A DNA stretch of 64,000 nucleotides from Methylocystis sp. (GTDB taxonomy: Bacteria > Pseudomonadota > Alphaproteobacteria > Rhizobiales > Beijerinckiaceae). The notes below the pieces were generated by a model that saw only the letters and a program-made list of their open reading frames with translations, had not been told where the DNA came from and did not search any database. How positions within the stretch are numbered: the first letter of the stretch is position 1; every line of letters begins with the position of its first letter. A program made the position numbers and the translations under genes. Location of the stretch: positions 110,381-174,380 of the forward strand of contig JADCCX010000030.1 in the NCBI GenBank assembly GCA_020252485.1. The letters run 5' to 3'. Shown here in pieces: positions 20,478-29,005 of the stretch.

Positions 20478-21089
20478 TTAAAGCCGCTTTGCCAGCCTCG
20501 CCAGCGTTGATCGGGAGCATTTGGTTGCCGCGATGATGTTTGACCACGCCATGCCGCTTTCCAGCATCTTCACAATTCCGGCGTTGCGGTCGGTATCCTC
20601 CCGCCGTCCCCGATATTTGGTCTTGTCCTCCTTCGCCTGGACGATGCCTTGAGCCTGCCGCCTGCGCCGATCCTCATAGTCCTTGCGAGCAACCGCAGCG
20701 AGCACGTCCAGCATCATCCCGTTGACGGCTTCAAGCATCCTTGCGGTGAAGTCGTCCGGACTGGCTTTAGCGAGCATGTGCGAGGTGGGGAGGTCTAGGG
20801 CAACCACCTTCACCCGGCGTGAGGCAATCTCTGACTTGAGGCGTTCCCAGTCCGCAGCATTGAGACGGGAGAGGCGGTCCACTTGTTCGATAAGCAGAAT
20901 GTCCCCCGGCTGGCAGTCCCCTAGCAGGCGGAACAGTTCGGGGCGCTGGAGAGAAGCCCCGCTCTCGTTCTCAAGGTAATAGGACGCGATGGTGAGGCCC
21001 TTCTCCGCTGCAAAGGCTTGGAGGTCTCCCTTTGCGCGGCTGGCGTCCTGATCCTCGGTGGAGGCTCTAAGATAGGCACGGGTGAACAT
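20478..21089 (-). CDS. Serine recombinase (resolvase/invertase family)
   Basis: The 203-residue protein has the small serine recombinase layout: N-terminal catalytic domain with the nucleophile Ser10 in YLRASTEDQD, then ENESGASLQRPELFRLL, GDILLIEQVDRLSRLN with the conserved Asp-Arg-Leu-Ser-Arg, and a C-terminal helix-turn-helix (MAWSNIIAATKCSRSTLARLAKRL). Such enzymes resolve dimers or invert segments. Next to a tyrosine integrase and a polymerase-like gene it could resolve replicative multimers of an excised circle. Short AGTTCG repeats lie directly upstream of its start. Confidence 0.93.
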   Translation of the reverse strand: MFTRAYLRASTEDQDASRAKGDLQAFAAEKGLTIASYYLENESGASLQRPELFRLLGDCQPGDILLIEQVDRLSRLNAADWERLKSEIASRRVKVVALDLPTSHMLAKASPDDFTARMLEAVNGMMLDVLAAVARKDYEDRRRRQAQGIVQAKEDKTKYRGRREDTDRNAGIVKMLESGMAWSNIIAATKCSRSTLARLAKRL

Positions 21090-21106
21090 GGCGCGAAACT
21101 CCTCTA

Positions 21107-21193
21107 AGTTCGTTTAGGGTAGTTCGCTTATAAATAGTTCGTTATGGGTGGTCAATGGGATTTAAAGAACCGGCATTTTGGTGGTTCGCTTGA
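21107..21193. repeat. Iteron-like AGTTCG repeats upstream of the serine recombinase
   Basis: AGTTCG occurs at 21107, 21121 and 21136, spaced 14 and 15 bases apart, each followed by an A/T-rich tail (TTTAGG, CTTATA, TTATGG). A related GGTTCGCTTGA begins at 21183. The array sits in an AT-rich gap in front of the recombinase gene. It could be an operator, a recombination (res-type) site or an iteron origin. Confidence 0.5.
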
Positions 21194-21320
21194 GGTATAC
21201 CCAAAATAGCAATCCTCGGTCCCGCTGGGAGGTGGCCTTGATGGGTAACAGGCTGTAGAGTCTAAGATGTAGTCGATTCCGATGGGGAGAAGCTTTCGTT
21301 GATCAATTTGGTCCCCAAGA

Positions 21321-22340
21321 ATGGTTTTAAATGGCCCAGCTACAACGGAAAAATCTACCGAGCCTGCCCCAATGAAGAGGGCTGGTTGGATACAGACGGC
21401 CGAATGGCGGAATTATTGTATCTACTCTGGACGCTATTTGCCGAGGGAGGCGCTCAGTGCCGAGCATGTTATACCATTTTCATTGGGTGGCAGCCGCGCA
21501 ACGGTGATTAATGTCTCGCGCTCTTTGAACAATGGTAAGGCGAGTAAGATCGATGCCCGGCTTTGTAAAGACCAGATGATTTCAAATGCCCGTTTTCATG
21601 CAGTAGCCAAAGGGCATAGCAAAAAAACGCCCCAGCATATCATCAAGGGCGCAACAGTTTGGCCAAGAGGCGAGCCTATACCAAATTCAGACCCCAGATA
21701 TAATTTAGAGTTACAGCATGGAGCATATCCCATCGTCTACGATACAAAGACAGGACGGAATATAAACGAAACGATTGCCCCTGATACAGGGTTTATTATC
21801 TATGACTGGGGAGTGGCTGACAATTCGGCTAGAGTAGATTTTGGGATAAAGACCTTTCTAGGGATTGGCTGGAAATGCTTCGGACCAGAGCTTCTTAAGG
21901 CCTGCGATTGCGACCGCCTTCGTACCGTATTGCGGGAACCACAGTCAAATGAGTCGTCCCCCGTAGTACATCCCGTCCTATTCTGGACGCCGTTTACAAT
22001 AGCGCCCGAAGGGGGCGAGCGGCATATTTTGAATGCGCTTGAGCCGATAGTGAAGCGAGGACGCAAAACCACGATTCTGATGCGAAAAGTTCCTGAGCAT
22101 CTAGAGTGGACCGTCTGCTGCCTCGGGATGGTTGTCAGCACAATTTATGTGCCCCTACGTAAACCCTTATTAGGTGGCGACGTCCAGGAGGAGGGTGGAA
22201 TCCTTTTGACCGTTACCAAGGACAGTCTCGTGCCAGAGCTGATTTCCCCCCTGCAAATCAAACTGGGAGACCATCCGGTAGCTGTCCCCGTCAAAACTCG
22301 CGTTCCCAAGGAAGGCCCCAAGCGCAATGACGAATGTTAG
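21321..22340 (+). CDS. HNH-nuclease-like protein of unknown role
   Basis: The 339-residue product (a Met at 21372 is a plausible later start) has an N-terminal HNH-like block: NYCIYSGRYLP followed by LSAEHVIPFSLGG (Glu48-His49) and a downstream Asn pair with a KID motif. This is the EHxxP...LGG form of HNH nucleases that also occurs in defence and phage proteins. The rest of the protein, about 250 residues, is unrecognised. The gene is clearly more AT-rich in codon use than the chromosome around it, which marks it as recent cargo of the element. Confidence 0.65.
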   Translation: MVLNGPATTEKSTEPAPMKRAGWIQTAEWRNYCIYSGRYLPREALSAEHVIPFSLGGSRATVINVSRSLNNGKASKIDARLCKDQMISNARFHAVAKGHSKKTPQHIIKGATVWPRGEPIPNSDPRYNLELQHGAYPIVYDTKTGRNINETIAPDTGFIIYDWGVADNSARVDFGIKTFLGIGWKCFGPELLKACDCDRLRTVLREPQSNESSPVVHPVLFWTPFTIAPEGGERHILNALEPIVKRGRKTTILMRKVPEHLEWTVCCLGMVVSTIYVPLRKPLLGGDVQEEGGILLTVTKDSLVPELISPLQIKLGDHPVAVPVKTRVPKEGPKRNDEC

Positions 22341-22466
22341 AGTTTTTTGGCATGGCCATGGGGGGAACTTCCAGCCGTTGGCGCGTTGGAACGCCTCTCG
22401 AATGGGTGACCCCAAAATTGGAGAGCGCTGGCGCTTGTCTATACTTTTCTTACCTGAAATTCGCGC

Positions 22467-22667
22467 CTAGTCATAGAGTACCGCAGAGCAGAAGACAGCA
22501 ACAGATTTCGTTATCGCTTTATGGGAGGGCTCTCGAACGCCCTGCACTTTTATTTGTGATGCCGTAACGGTTGCGCTTTTAGCTGCGATCTTGTTTTCAG
22601 CGAGCCACTTGTTCACTTCTTTGTCAAGATTCGCAAGGTCGTCGCTCATGAAGGATTTCATTTTCAT
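22467..22667 (-). CDS. Small hypothetical protein, 66 residues
   Basis: The frame gives a protein-like product with an acidic/helical N-terminal half (LANLDKEVNKWLAENKI) and a beta-rich C-terminal end. Phage and mobile-element small proteins often look like this, but I cannot name a family. A Met at residue 7 is an alternative start. No strong ribosome site is visible. The 200 bases downstream of 22668 toward the element's right end hold nothing I can identify. Confidence 0.4.
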   Translation of the reverse strand: MKMKSFMSDDLANLDKEVNKWLAENKIAAKSATVTASQIKVQGVREPSHKAITKSVAVFCSAVLYD

Positions 22668-22883
22668 GGATTTACTCTATGGTCTGCCACGATGGCGGGG
22701 GGTGTAAGCTCACGCTCATGGTCTACTTAAGAGTTGGTAGAGCGAAGTGCAAATTGCGACCCTATCTGCTTATCGCCGTTCTTGACAGATAGCGCTAAAT
22801 GGTGGTTCAATCGTATCTAACGCAATAGCTATCGGAAGCTGTAGGTCACTGTTAATCCTGAATGATTCGGTAGAGTTGCACGT

Positions 22884-22904
22884 CTCCCGTAGGGCGCGCC
22901 AATC
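22884..22904. repeat. attR-like direct repeat
   Basis: This 21-bp copy of the tRNA-Glu 3' end is identical to 14873-14893 and marks the right boundary of the element. No other tRNA portion is present here, so it is not a second tRNA gene. Chromosomal genes resume 28 bases later. Confidence 0.9.
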
Positions 22905-22932
22905 GGCCGAGTGAAGTCGAGCGAGGCCCGGC

Positions 22933-23934
22933 ATGTCGCTGAAAACCCGATTGACGGAGCGCTTCGGGATCGAGCATCCCATCCTGCTTGCGCCCATGGG
23001 TATGATCGCGGGCGGCCGGCTCGCCGCGGCGGTCTCGAATGCCGGCGGCCTCGGCCTGATCGGCGGCGGCTACGGCGACGAGGATTGGCTGAACCGGGAG
23101 TTCGCCGCCGCCGGCAACGCCCGGGTCGGCTGCGGCTTCATCACCTGGTCGATGGCCAAACAGCCGCATCTCCTCGATCTCGTTCTGGCACGGCAGCCTG
23201 CGGCGGTGATGCTGTCCTTCGGCTCGCCCGCCCCATTCGCGCCCCGCATCCGGGAAGCAGGCATCCCTCTCATCTGCCAGGTCCAGTCGATAGCGCATGC
23301 GCGTGAGGCGCTGGATGTTGGCGCCGACGTGATCGTGGCGCAGGGCGGCGAGGCAGGGGGGCATAGCGGCAACCGCTCCACCTTCACGCTTTTGCCTGAG
23401 GTGGCCGATCTCGTCGCCAATCAGGCGCCGGAAACGCTTGTCGTGGCGGCCGGCGGCGTGGCCGACGGGAGGGCGCTTGCTGCGGCGCTGATGCTGGGCG
23501 CCGATGGGGTTCTTGTCGGCACGCGGTTCATGGCGACCGATGCGTCGGCTGCCCCGAACGGGTTTCGCGAAGCCATGGTCGCCGCTGATGGCGACCAGAC
23601 GATCAAGACCAGAAGCGTCGATGTCGTCCGGAATCTTCATTGGCCGAACGGCGAATTCGCGCCGCGCGCGCTCAACAACCGCTTCGTCGCCGATTGGCAT
23701 GGCCGCGAAGAGGAACTGGCGGAAGAATCCACGCTGCCCGTCCAGAACAAGCTCTATTGGGACGCGTTCCACAAGGGCGACATCGAGAACACCGGCGTTT
23801 TGATGGGTGAGGCGGTCGGCGTCATCAAAAGCGTGGAGACTCCCGCAAAGGTGATCGATGGCATGGTCGGCGAAGCCGTGCGCCTGTTGGCCCGGGGCTC
23901 CGACCTGATCGCGCATCGCTTAACGCAAGGATAA
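22933..23934 (+). CDS. Nitronate monooxygenase family flavoprotein
   Basis: The 333-residue protein matches nitronate monooxygenases (formerly 2-nitropropane dioxygenase): HPILLAPMGMIAGGRLAAAVSNAGGLGLIGGGY at the N-terminus in short motifs, AQGGEAGGHSG, the FMN-phosphate region GGVADGRALAAALMLGADGVLVGTRFM. It would oxidise alkyl nitronates with FMN and O2; enoyl-ACP reductase II is a related possibility. It is the first chromosomal gene beyond the element and is followed by an SDR gene after 8 bases. Confidence 0.88.
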   Translation: MSLKTRLTERFGIEHPILLAPMGMIAGGRLAAAVSNAGGLGLIGGGYGDEDWLNREFAAAGNARVGCGFITWSMAKQPHLLDLVLARQPAAVMLSFGSPAPFAPRIREAGIPLICQVQSIAHAREALDVGADVIVAQGGEAGGHSGNRSTFTLLPEVADLVANQAPETLVVAAGGVADGRALAAALMLGADGVLVGTRFMATDASAAPNGFREAMVAADGDQTIKTRSVDVVRNLHWPNGEFAPRALNNRFVADWHGREEELAEESTLPVQNKLYWDAFHKGDIENTGVLMGEAVGVIKSVETPAKVIDGMVGEAVRLLARGSDLIAHRLTQG

Positions 23935-23942
23935 CCACTGGC

Positions 23943-24710
23943 ATGACCAATCCACTCTTCGATCTCACGGGCAAGACGGCCCTCGTCACCGGCTCCTCGC
24001 GCGGGCTCGGCCGCGCCATGGCGGAGGGTCTGGGGCGTGCGGGCGCTTCGCTCCTGATCAACGGCGCCAATGCCGGAACAGTGGCAACCGCCGTCGCAGA
24101 GATGCGGAAGGCGGGCCTGCAGGCCGCTGCGGCCGTCTTCGACGTCACGGACGAGAAGGCGGTCGAGGCGGCCTTCCAGTCCTTCGATGCCGCGGGCATT
24201 GCGGTCGACATCCTCGTCAACAACGCCGGCATCCAGTTCCGCAAGCCGATGGTGGAGCTCGAAACGGCGGATTGGCGGCGCGTGATCGACACCAACCTGA
24301 CCTCGGCCTTCGTGATAGGCCGCGCGGCGGCGCGGCGCATGATCCCGCGCGGACGGGGCAAGATCATCAACATCGGTTCGCTGACCAGCATCCTGGCGCG
24401 GGCCACGATCGCGCCCTATGCCGTCTCGAAAGGCGGCATCAAGCTGCTGACCCAGGCGATGGCGGCGGAATGGGCGGCGCACGGCATCCAGGCGAACGCC
24501 ATCGGCCCCGGCTATATGGTGACAGATATGAACGAGGCGCTGCTCGCCAATCCGGATTTCGACGGCTGGGTGAAAGGCCGCACGCCCTCCCGGCGCTGGG
24601 GCCAGCCGGAAGAGCTTGTCGGCGTCACGGTTTTCCTGGCTTCATCGGCATCGGATTATGTCAACGGCCAGATCATCTTCGTCGATGGCGGCATGACCGC
24701 GATCCTGTAA
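23943..24710 (+). CDS. idnO: SDR oxidoreductase, gluconate 5-dehydrogenase type
   Basis: The 255-residue protein is a classical short-chain dehydrogenase with a TGSSRGLGRAMAEGL dinucleotide motif, NNAGIQ, catalytic Ser in INIGSLTS and the YAVSKGG Tyr/Lys pair. The sequence resembles IdnO, which interconverts gluconate and 5-ketogluconate. The following gene is L-idonate 5-dehydrogenase-like, so the pair fits an idonate/gluconate pathway, though no transporter or gluconokinase is in the window. Confidence 0.85.
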   Translation: MTNPLFDLTGKTALVTGSSRGLGRAMAEGLGRAGASLLINGANAGTVATAVAEMRKAGLQAAAAVFDVTDEKAVEAAFQSFDAAGIAVDILVNNAGIQFRKPMVELETADWRRVIDTNLTSAFVIGRAAARRMIPRGRGKIINIGSLTSILARATIAPYAVSKGGIKLLTQAMAAEWAAHGIQANAIGPGYMVTDMNEALLANPDFDGWVKGRTPSRRWGQPEELVGVTVFLASSASDYVNGQIIFVDGGMTAIL

Positions 24711-24733
24711 CCTGCAACCACAAGGAGCGCCGC

Positions 24734-25771
24734 ATGCGCGCCATCGTCATTCATCCGCCCCATGTTCTGCGGGTCGAGGACATCGAGCCGGGCACGGCGT
24801 CGCCCGGAGCGGGCGAGGTCCTCGTCAGGATGGCGGCAGGCGGCATCTGCGGCTCGGACCTGCATTATTACCATCACGGCGGTTTCGGCACGGTGCGGGT
24901 CCGCGAGCCCTTGACCTTGGGTCATGAGGCTTCCGGCCATGTCGAGGCGATAGGGACCGGCGTAACCGGTCTCAAGCCGGGCGATCTCGTGGCCGTCAAT
25001 CCGAGCGAACCTTGCGGCGATTGCCCATCCTGCAAGCGGGGCGACCTCAATCATTGCGTGAACATGCGGTTCAACGGCAGCGCCATGCGCTTCCCGCATG
25101 TCCAGGGACTTTTCCGCGATTATATGCGCGTGCCGGCCGCGCGCCTGTTCAGGATCGACCCCGCCGTGAGCGCGGCGGAGGCAGCGCTCTGCGAGCCGCT
25201 CTCCGTTGCGCTTCATGCTGTCAACCAGGCGGGCGATATCCGTGGCCAGAATGTCCTGATCACCGGCTGCGGCCCGATCGGCGTGCTGGTCGCCGTCGCT
25301 GCGAAACTGGCAGGCGCGGCGCGGATCATCGGCACGGATATGGCCGCCCATGCGCTCGGAATAGCGGCACGTCTTGGCGTCGATACGCCGATCAATCTGT
25401 CCGAAACGCCGGATGGCCTCGCGCCCTTCGCCGCCGACCGCGGTCAGATCGATACGGCCTTCGAATGCTCGGGCAATCCTGCCGCGCTCGCAGGCGCCCT
25501 GGGCGCGCTGAAGCCGAAAGGGCGGATCGTGCTCGTGGGTCTCGGCGGCGACGCCAGCCTGCCCGTCAACATGGCCGTGGCGAAGGAGCTCTCGATCGTC
25601 GGCACCTTCCGCTTTGCCAGCGAATTCGCAGAAGCCGCCCGGCTGATATCCTCGCGCGCCATAGACCTCAGCCCGATGGTGACGGAAACCTATCCCGCGG
25701 AACGCGCCGACGAGGCCTTCATCCACGCCTCCGACAAGTCCCGCGCGACCAAGATAGCGTTGACGTTCTGA
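24734..25771 (+). CDS. idnD: Zinc-dependent L-idonate 5-dehydrogenase-like protein
   Basis: From the ATG at 24734, preceded by AAGGAG, the product is 345 residues. It shows medium-chain dehydrogenase features: CGSDLHYYHHGGFG, the GHEASGHVEAIG zinc/proton relay region, a structural-zinc Cys cluster CGDCPSCKRGDLNHC and a nucleotide motif GCGPIGVLVAV. The HYY-H-GG signature is typical of idonate 5-dehydrogenase. It is co-directional with the SDR gene, 23 bases downstream, and converges with the RND pump gene only 6 bases away. Confidence 0.86.
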   Translation: MRAIVIHPPHVLRVEDIEPGTASPGAGEVLVRMAAGGICGSDLHYYHHGGFGTVRVREPLTLGHEASGHVEAIGTGVTGLKPGDLVAVNPSEPCGDCPSCKRGDLNHCVNMRFNGSAMRFPHVQGLFRDYMRVPAARLFRIDPAVSAAEAALCEPLSVALHAVNQAGDIRGQNVLITGCGPIGVLVAVAAKLAGAARIIGTDMAAHALGIAARLGVDTPINLSETPDGLAPFAADRGQIDTAFECSGNPAALAGALGALKPKGRIVLVGLGGDASLPVNMAVAKELSIVGTFRFASEFAEAARLISSRAIDLSPMVTETYPAERADEAFIHASDKSRATKIALTF

Positions 25772-25777
25772 GCCTGC

Positions 25778-28700
25778 TCACCCCGTCGGCGTCGGCTCCG
25801 CGACGGGCGGCGGCGTCTTCTCGCGCCATGTCGCCAGCTTGCGGCAGACCACGTAGAAGACCGGCGTGAACAGCAGGCCGAACAGCGTCACGCCGATCAT
25901 GCCGGAGAAGACCGCCGTGCCCAGCGATTGCCGCATTTCAGCGCCGGCGCCATTCGCGAGCACCAGCGGCACGACGCCGAGGATGAAGGCGAACGACGTC
26001 ATCAGGATCGGCCGCAGGCGGGTTTTCGCCGCCTCCACAGCCGCTTCGAAGCGGTTCTTGCCTTCGTCCTCCGCCTGTTTGGCGAATTCGACGATGAGGA
26101 TCGCGTTTTTCGCGGCCAGTCCGACCAGAACAACCAGGCCGATCTCGACGAGGATGTTGCGGTCGAGCCCCTGCAGCCTGACGCCGATCATCGCGGCCAG
26201 AATGCACATCGGCACGATCAGGATGACGGCCAGCGGCAAAGTCCAGCTTTCGTAGAGAGCGGCAAGCAGCAGGTAGACGAACACCACGGCCAGCCCGAAG
26301 GCGATGATGGCGGTGTTGCTGGCGAGCTTCTCCTGCAGTGCGATCTCGGTCCATTCGAAGCCGAAACCATCCGGCAAGCGCTCCCGGGCGATCTTTTCGA
26401 TCGCTGCGATCCCCTGTCCGGAGGAGAAGCCGCGGTCAAGCGCCACCTGCACCTCTGCCGCCGGATAGAGGTTGAAGCGCGGCACGCGGTAGGCGCCGGT
26501 AATGTCGGAGAAAGTGGCGACGGAGCCGATCGGCACCATTTCGCCGGTGACGTTGCGCGTCTTCAGATTAGCCACGTCGCTGAGCGTCAGCCGGAAGGGA
26601 TTGTCGGCCTGGGCGGTGACGCGATAGGTGCGGCCAAGAATATTGAAGTCATTGACGAAGGATGAACCCATATAGATCGAAAGCGCCTCGAAGACGCGGC
26701 CGATGGGCAGGCCGAGCAGTTCGGATTTGGTGCGGTCGATATCGGCGAAGATCTGCGGAGTCCGCGTGCTGAACAGCGTGAAGGCCTGCTGGATGCCGGG
26801 TGTCTGGTTCGCCGCTCCGGCCACCGACCATGCTGCGTTTTCCAGCGGCGCCAGCCCGCGCCCGCCGCGGTCCTGCACATAGCCCTTGAGGCCGCCTCCG
26901 GTCCCGATGCCCGGCACGGATGGCGGCTCAAAGACCAGCGCGAAGGCTTCGCCAAGCGTGGATAATTCGCGCCGGAGATCACCCAGGATACCCCGTGCCG
27001 TGAGGCCCTCTTTCTGACGTTCCTTGAAGTCTTTCAGGCTGACGAAGATGACGCCTGTGTTCGGCGCGTTCGTGAAGGTCGCGCCTTCCAGGCCGACGAA
27101 GGCGATGGAGTTCTGGACGCCCGGGCGCGATTGAATGATCTCCGACGCCTTCCTGATCACGGCGTCCGTCCTTTGCAGCGATGCGCCCGGCGGCAACTGG
27201 ATCGAGGCGATGAAATAGCCGCGGTCCAGTTGCGGGATAAGCCCGGTCGGCACGGCGCTCAGCTGGAGCCATGTCAGGCCGATCAGGCCTGCGTAAACCA
27301 CGAGAATGAGCGACGAGAGGCGGATCAGCTTGGCCGTCAACGCGCCATAGGCATGCGACAACCAGTCGAAGGCCCTGTTGAAGGCCTGGAAGAACAGGTT
27401 GACGGGGGTCATCAGCCAATCGAGCGCATTCTTCTTCTTGTGCTCATCATGGGGCTGGTGGGGCTTCAGCAAGATTGCAGCAAGAGCCGGAGAGAGCGTC
27501 AGCGACACGAAGCAGGAAATCGCCGTCGACGCGGCGATCGTGATGGCGAACTGGCGATAGAAAGAGCCCTGCAATCCGGTGATGAACGCCGTCGGAATGA
27601 AGACTGCGCACAGGACCAGGGAGATCGCCAGCAAGGCGCCGCCAACCTCATCCATCGTCTTGTGAGCCGCTTCCCTGGGCGACATGCCCTCCCGCATGAA
27701 GCGCTCCACGTTCTCCACCACGACGATCGCATCATCGACCACGATGCCGATGGCGAGCACGAGACCGAACAGCGACAGCGTATTGAAGGTGATTCCGGTC
27801 AAGGCCATCACGACGAATGTGCCGACCAGCGAGACGGGAATTGCGATGATCGGGATCAACGCCGCCCGCCATGTCTGCAGGAAGAGGATAACGACGACGG
27901 TGACCAGAAGGACGGCCTCAATGAGCGTCTTGATCACTTCATTGACCGATTCCGAGATGAACTCGGTCGGGTTGTAGACGATCGAGTAGGTGATGCCCGT
28001 CGGGAAGCTCCCGGCGAGGCGCGCCATCGCCGCCTTGATGGCATCGGCTGTCGCCAGAGCATTCGAACCCGGACGCTGGTAGACGCCGATCGCGACGGCG
28101 TCCTGATTGTTCAGGTAGGCGTTGATCGTGTAATCCTGAGAGCCGAGCTCGACCCGCGCGATATCCCTGATCCGCACGATGCCGCCTCCCTGCTCGGTGC
28201 GGACCACGATGTTCGAGAATTCCTCGACATCGCTCAGCCGCCCAAGCGCCTGCACGGAAAGCTGGAAGCCGCCGGGGGATACGGCAGGCGGCTGGTTGAT
28301 GGCGCCTGCGGCGACCTGGATGTTGGCGGCCTGCAGGGCTGCGACCACTTCGCCGGCTGTCAGATTGCGGGCCGCGACCTGCGCTGGATCGAGCCAGATG
28401 CGCATTGAGTAGTCGCGGGCGCCGAAGACGTTGGCGTTGCCGACGCCATCGATGCGCAGCAGCGCGTCGCGCACGAAGAGCGTGGTGTAATTGGAGATAT
28501 ATTGCTGATCGCGCGTACCATCCGGCGAGATCAGGTGGATCACCATCATCAGGTCGGGCGACGCCTTGCGGACCTGGACGCCCTGGCGCCGCACGTCCTC
28601 AGGCAAGCGGGGCTCGGCAGCCGAAACGCGGTTCTGCACCAGCACCTGCGCCTGATCGACGTTCGTGCCCAGCTTGAAGACGACATTGATCGTCACACGG

Positions 28701-28966
28701 CCGTCGCCGGTCGATTGCGACGTGATGTAAAGCATATCGTCGACGCCGTTGACTTCCTGCTCGATCGGCGTGGCGACCGTCGCGGCCACCACCTCCGCCG
28801 AGGCGCCGGGATAGCTCGCGGTGATGCTGACGGTGGGAGGCGCAATCTCGGGATACTCGGAAATGGGCAGGCTGCGCTGTACGATGGCCCCGGAGATCGT
28901 GATCAGGATCGAGAGGACCGCCGCGAAGATCGGCCTGTCGATGAAGAAATGCGAAAATCGAAGCAT
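25778..28966 (-). CDS. RND multidrug efflux permease (HAE1/AcrB type)
   Basis: The 1062-residue protein starts with the typical FSHFFIDRPIFAAVLSILI helix and shows the proton-relay Asp pair in AIGIVVDDAIVVVENVER, GxxPxxxxP-like porter segments and a 12-TM, two-loop layout. It exports hydrophobic and amphiphilic compounds across the envelope using proton flow. Its partner adaptor is immediately upstream on the same strand, 39 bases apart. No outer-membrane channel gene or regulator lies beside it, so an unlinked TolC-like protein would be needed. Confidence 0.95.
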   Translation of the reverse strand: MLRFSHFFIDRPIFAAVLSILITISGAIVQRSLPISEYPEIAPPTVSITASYPGASAEVVAATVATPIEQEVNGVDDMLYITSQSTGDGRVTINVVFKLGTNVDQAQVLVQNRVSAAEPRLPEDVRRQGVQVRKASPDLMMVIHLISPDGTRDQQYISNYTTLFVRDALLRIDGVGNANVFGARDYSMRIWLDPAQVAARNLTAGEVVAALQAANIQVAAGAINQPPAVSPGGFQLSVQALGRLSDVEEFSNIVVRTEQGGGIVRIRDIARVELGSQDYTINAYLNNQDAVAIGVYQRPGSNALATADAIKAAMARLAGSFPTGITYSIVYNPTEFISESVNEVIKTLIEAVLLVTVVVILFLQTWRAALIPIIAIPVSLVGTFVVMALTGITFNTLSLFGLVLAIGIVVDDAIVVVENVERFMREGMSPREAAHKTMDEVGGALLAISLVLCAVFIPTAFITGLQGSFYRQFAITIAASTAISCFVSLTLSPALAAILLKPHQPHDEHKKKNALDWLMTPVNLFFQAFNRAFDWLSHAYGALTAKLIRLSSLILVVYAGLIGLTWLQLSAVPTGLIPQLDRGYFIASIQLPPGASLQRTDAVIRKASEIIQSRPGVQNSIAFVGLEGATFTNAPNTGVIFVSLKDFKERQKEGLTARGILGDLRRELSTLGEAFALVFEPPSVPGIGTGGGLKGYVQDRGGRGLAPLENAAWSVAGAANQTPGIQQAFTLFSTRTPQIFADIDRTKSELLGLPIGRVFEALSIYMGSSFVNDFNILGRTYRVTAQADNPFRLTLSDVANLKTRNVTGEMVPIGSVATFSDITGAYRVPRFNLYPAAEVQVALDRGFSSGQGIAAIEKIARERLPDGFGFEWTEIALQEKLASNTAIIAFGLAVVFVYLLLAALYESWTLPLAVILIVPMCILAAMIGVRLQGLDRNILVEIGLVVLVGLAAKNAILIVEFAKQAEDEGKNRFEAAVEAAKTRLRPILMTSFAFILGVVPLVLANGAGAEMRQSLGTAVFSGMIGVTLFGLLFTPVFYVVCRKLATWREKTPPPVAEPTPTG

Positions 28967-29005
28967 GGCGGCCTTCCGGCTTGGGTCGCGTCAGTTCGGG
29001 ATGGG

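Larger units (their letters stand above)
14873..22904. mobile_element. tRNA-Glu-integrated element of about 8 kb with candidate polymerase
   Basis: A 21-bp identical direct repeat (CTCCCGTAGGGCGCGCC plus AATC) lies at the tRNA 3' end (14873-14893) and again at 22884-22904. Between the repeats are a tyrosine integrase next to the tRNA, a three-gene minus-strand operon ending in a polymerase-like gene, a small membrane protein, a serine recombinase, an HNH-like gene and a small ORF. The DNA, especially 21.1-22.9 kb, is visibly more AT-rich than the flanks. No phage structural, relaxase or type IV secretion genes are seen, so it is not a complete prophage or classical ICE. It could be a satellite, a mobilisable island or a self-replicating integrative element. 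Confidence 0.9.

Noticed and set aside
22733..22900. Possible second tRNA gene near the element's right end
   Set aside because: Only the 21-bp repeat of the tRNA-Glu 3' end is present. A D-arm-like AGTTGGTAGAGCG occurs at 22731, but no acceptor or anticodon stem can be formed around it.
24272..24733. N-terminal extension of the idonate dehydrogenase by 154 residues
   Set aside because: The extension overlaps the SDR gene in another frame; the ATG at 24734 with AAGGAG gives the normal family length.
27131..28408. 425-codon frame opposite the RND permease
   Set aside because: It is antisense to a clear AcrB-type gene and has low-complexity charged composition with no domain.
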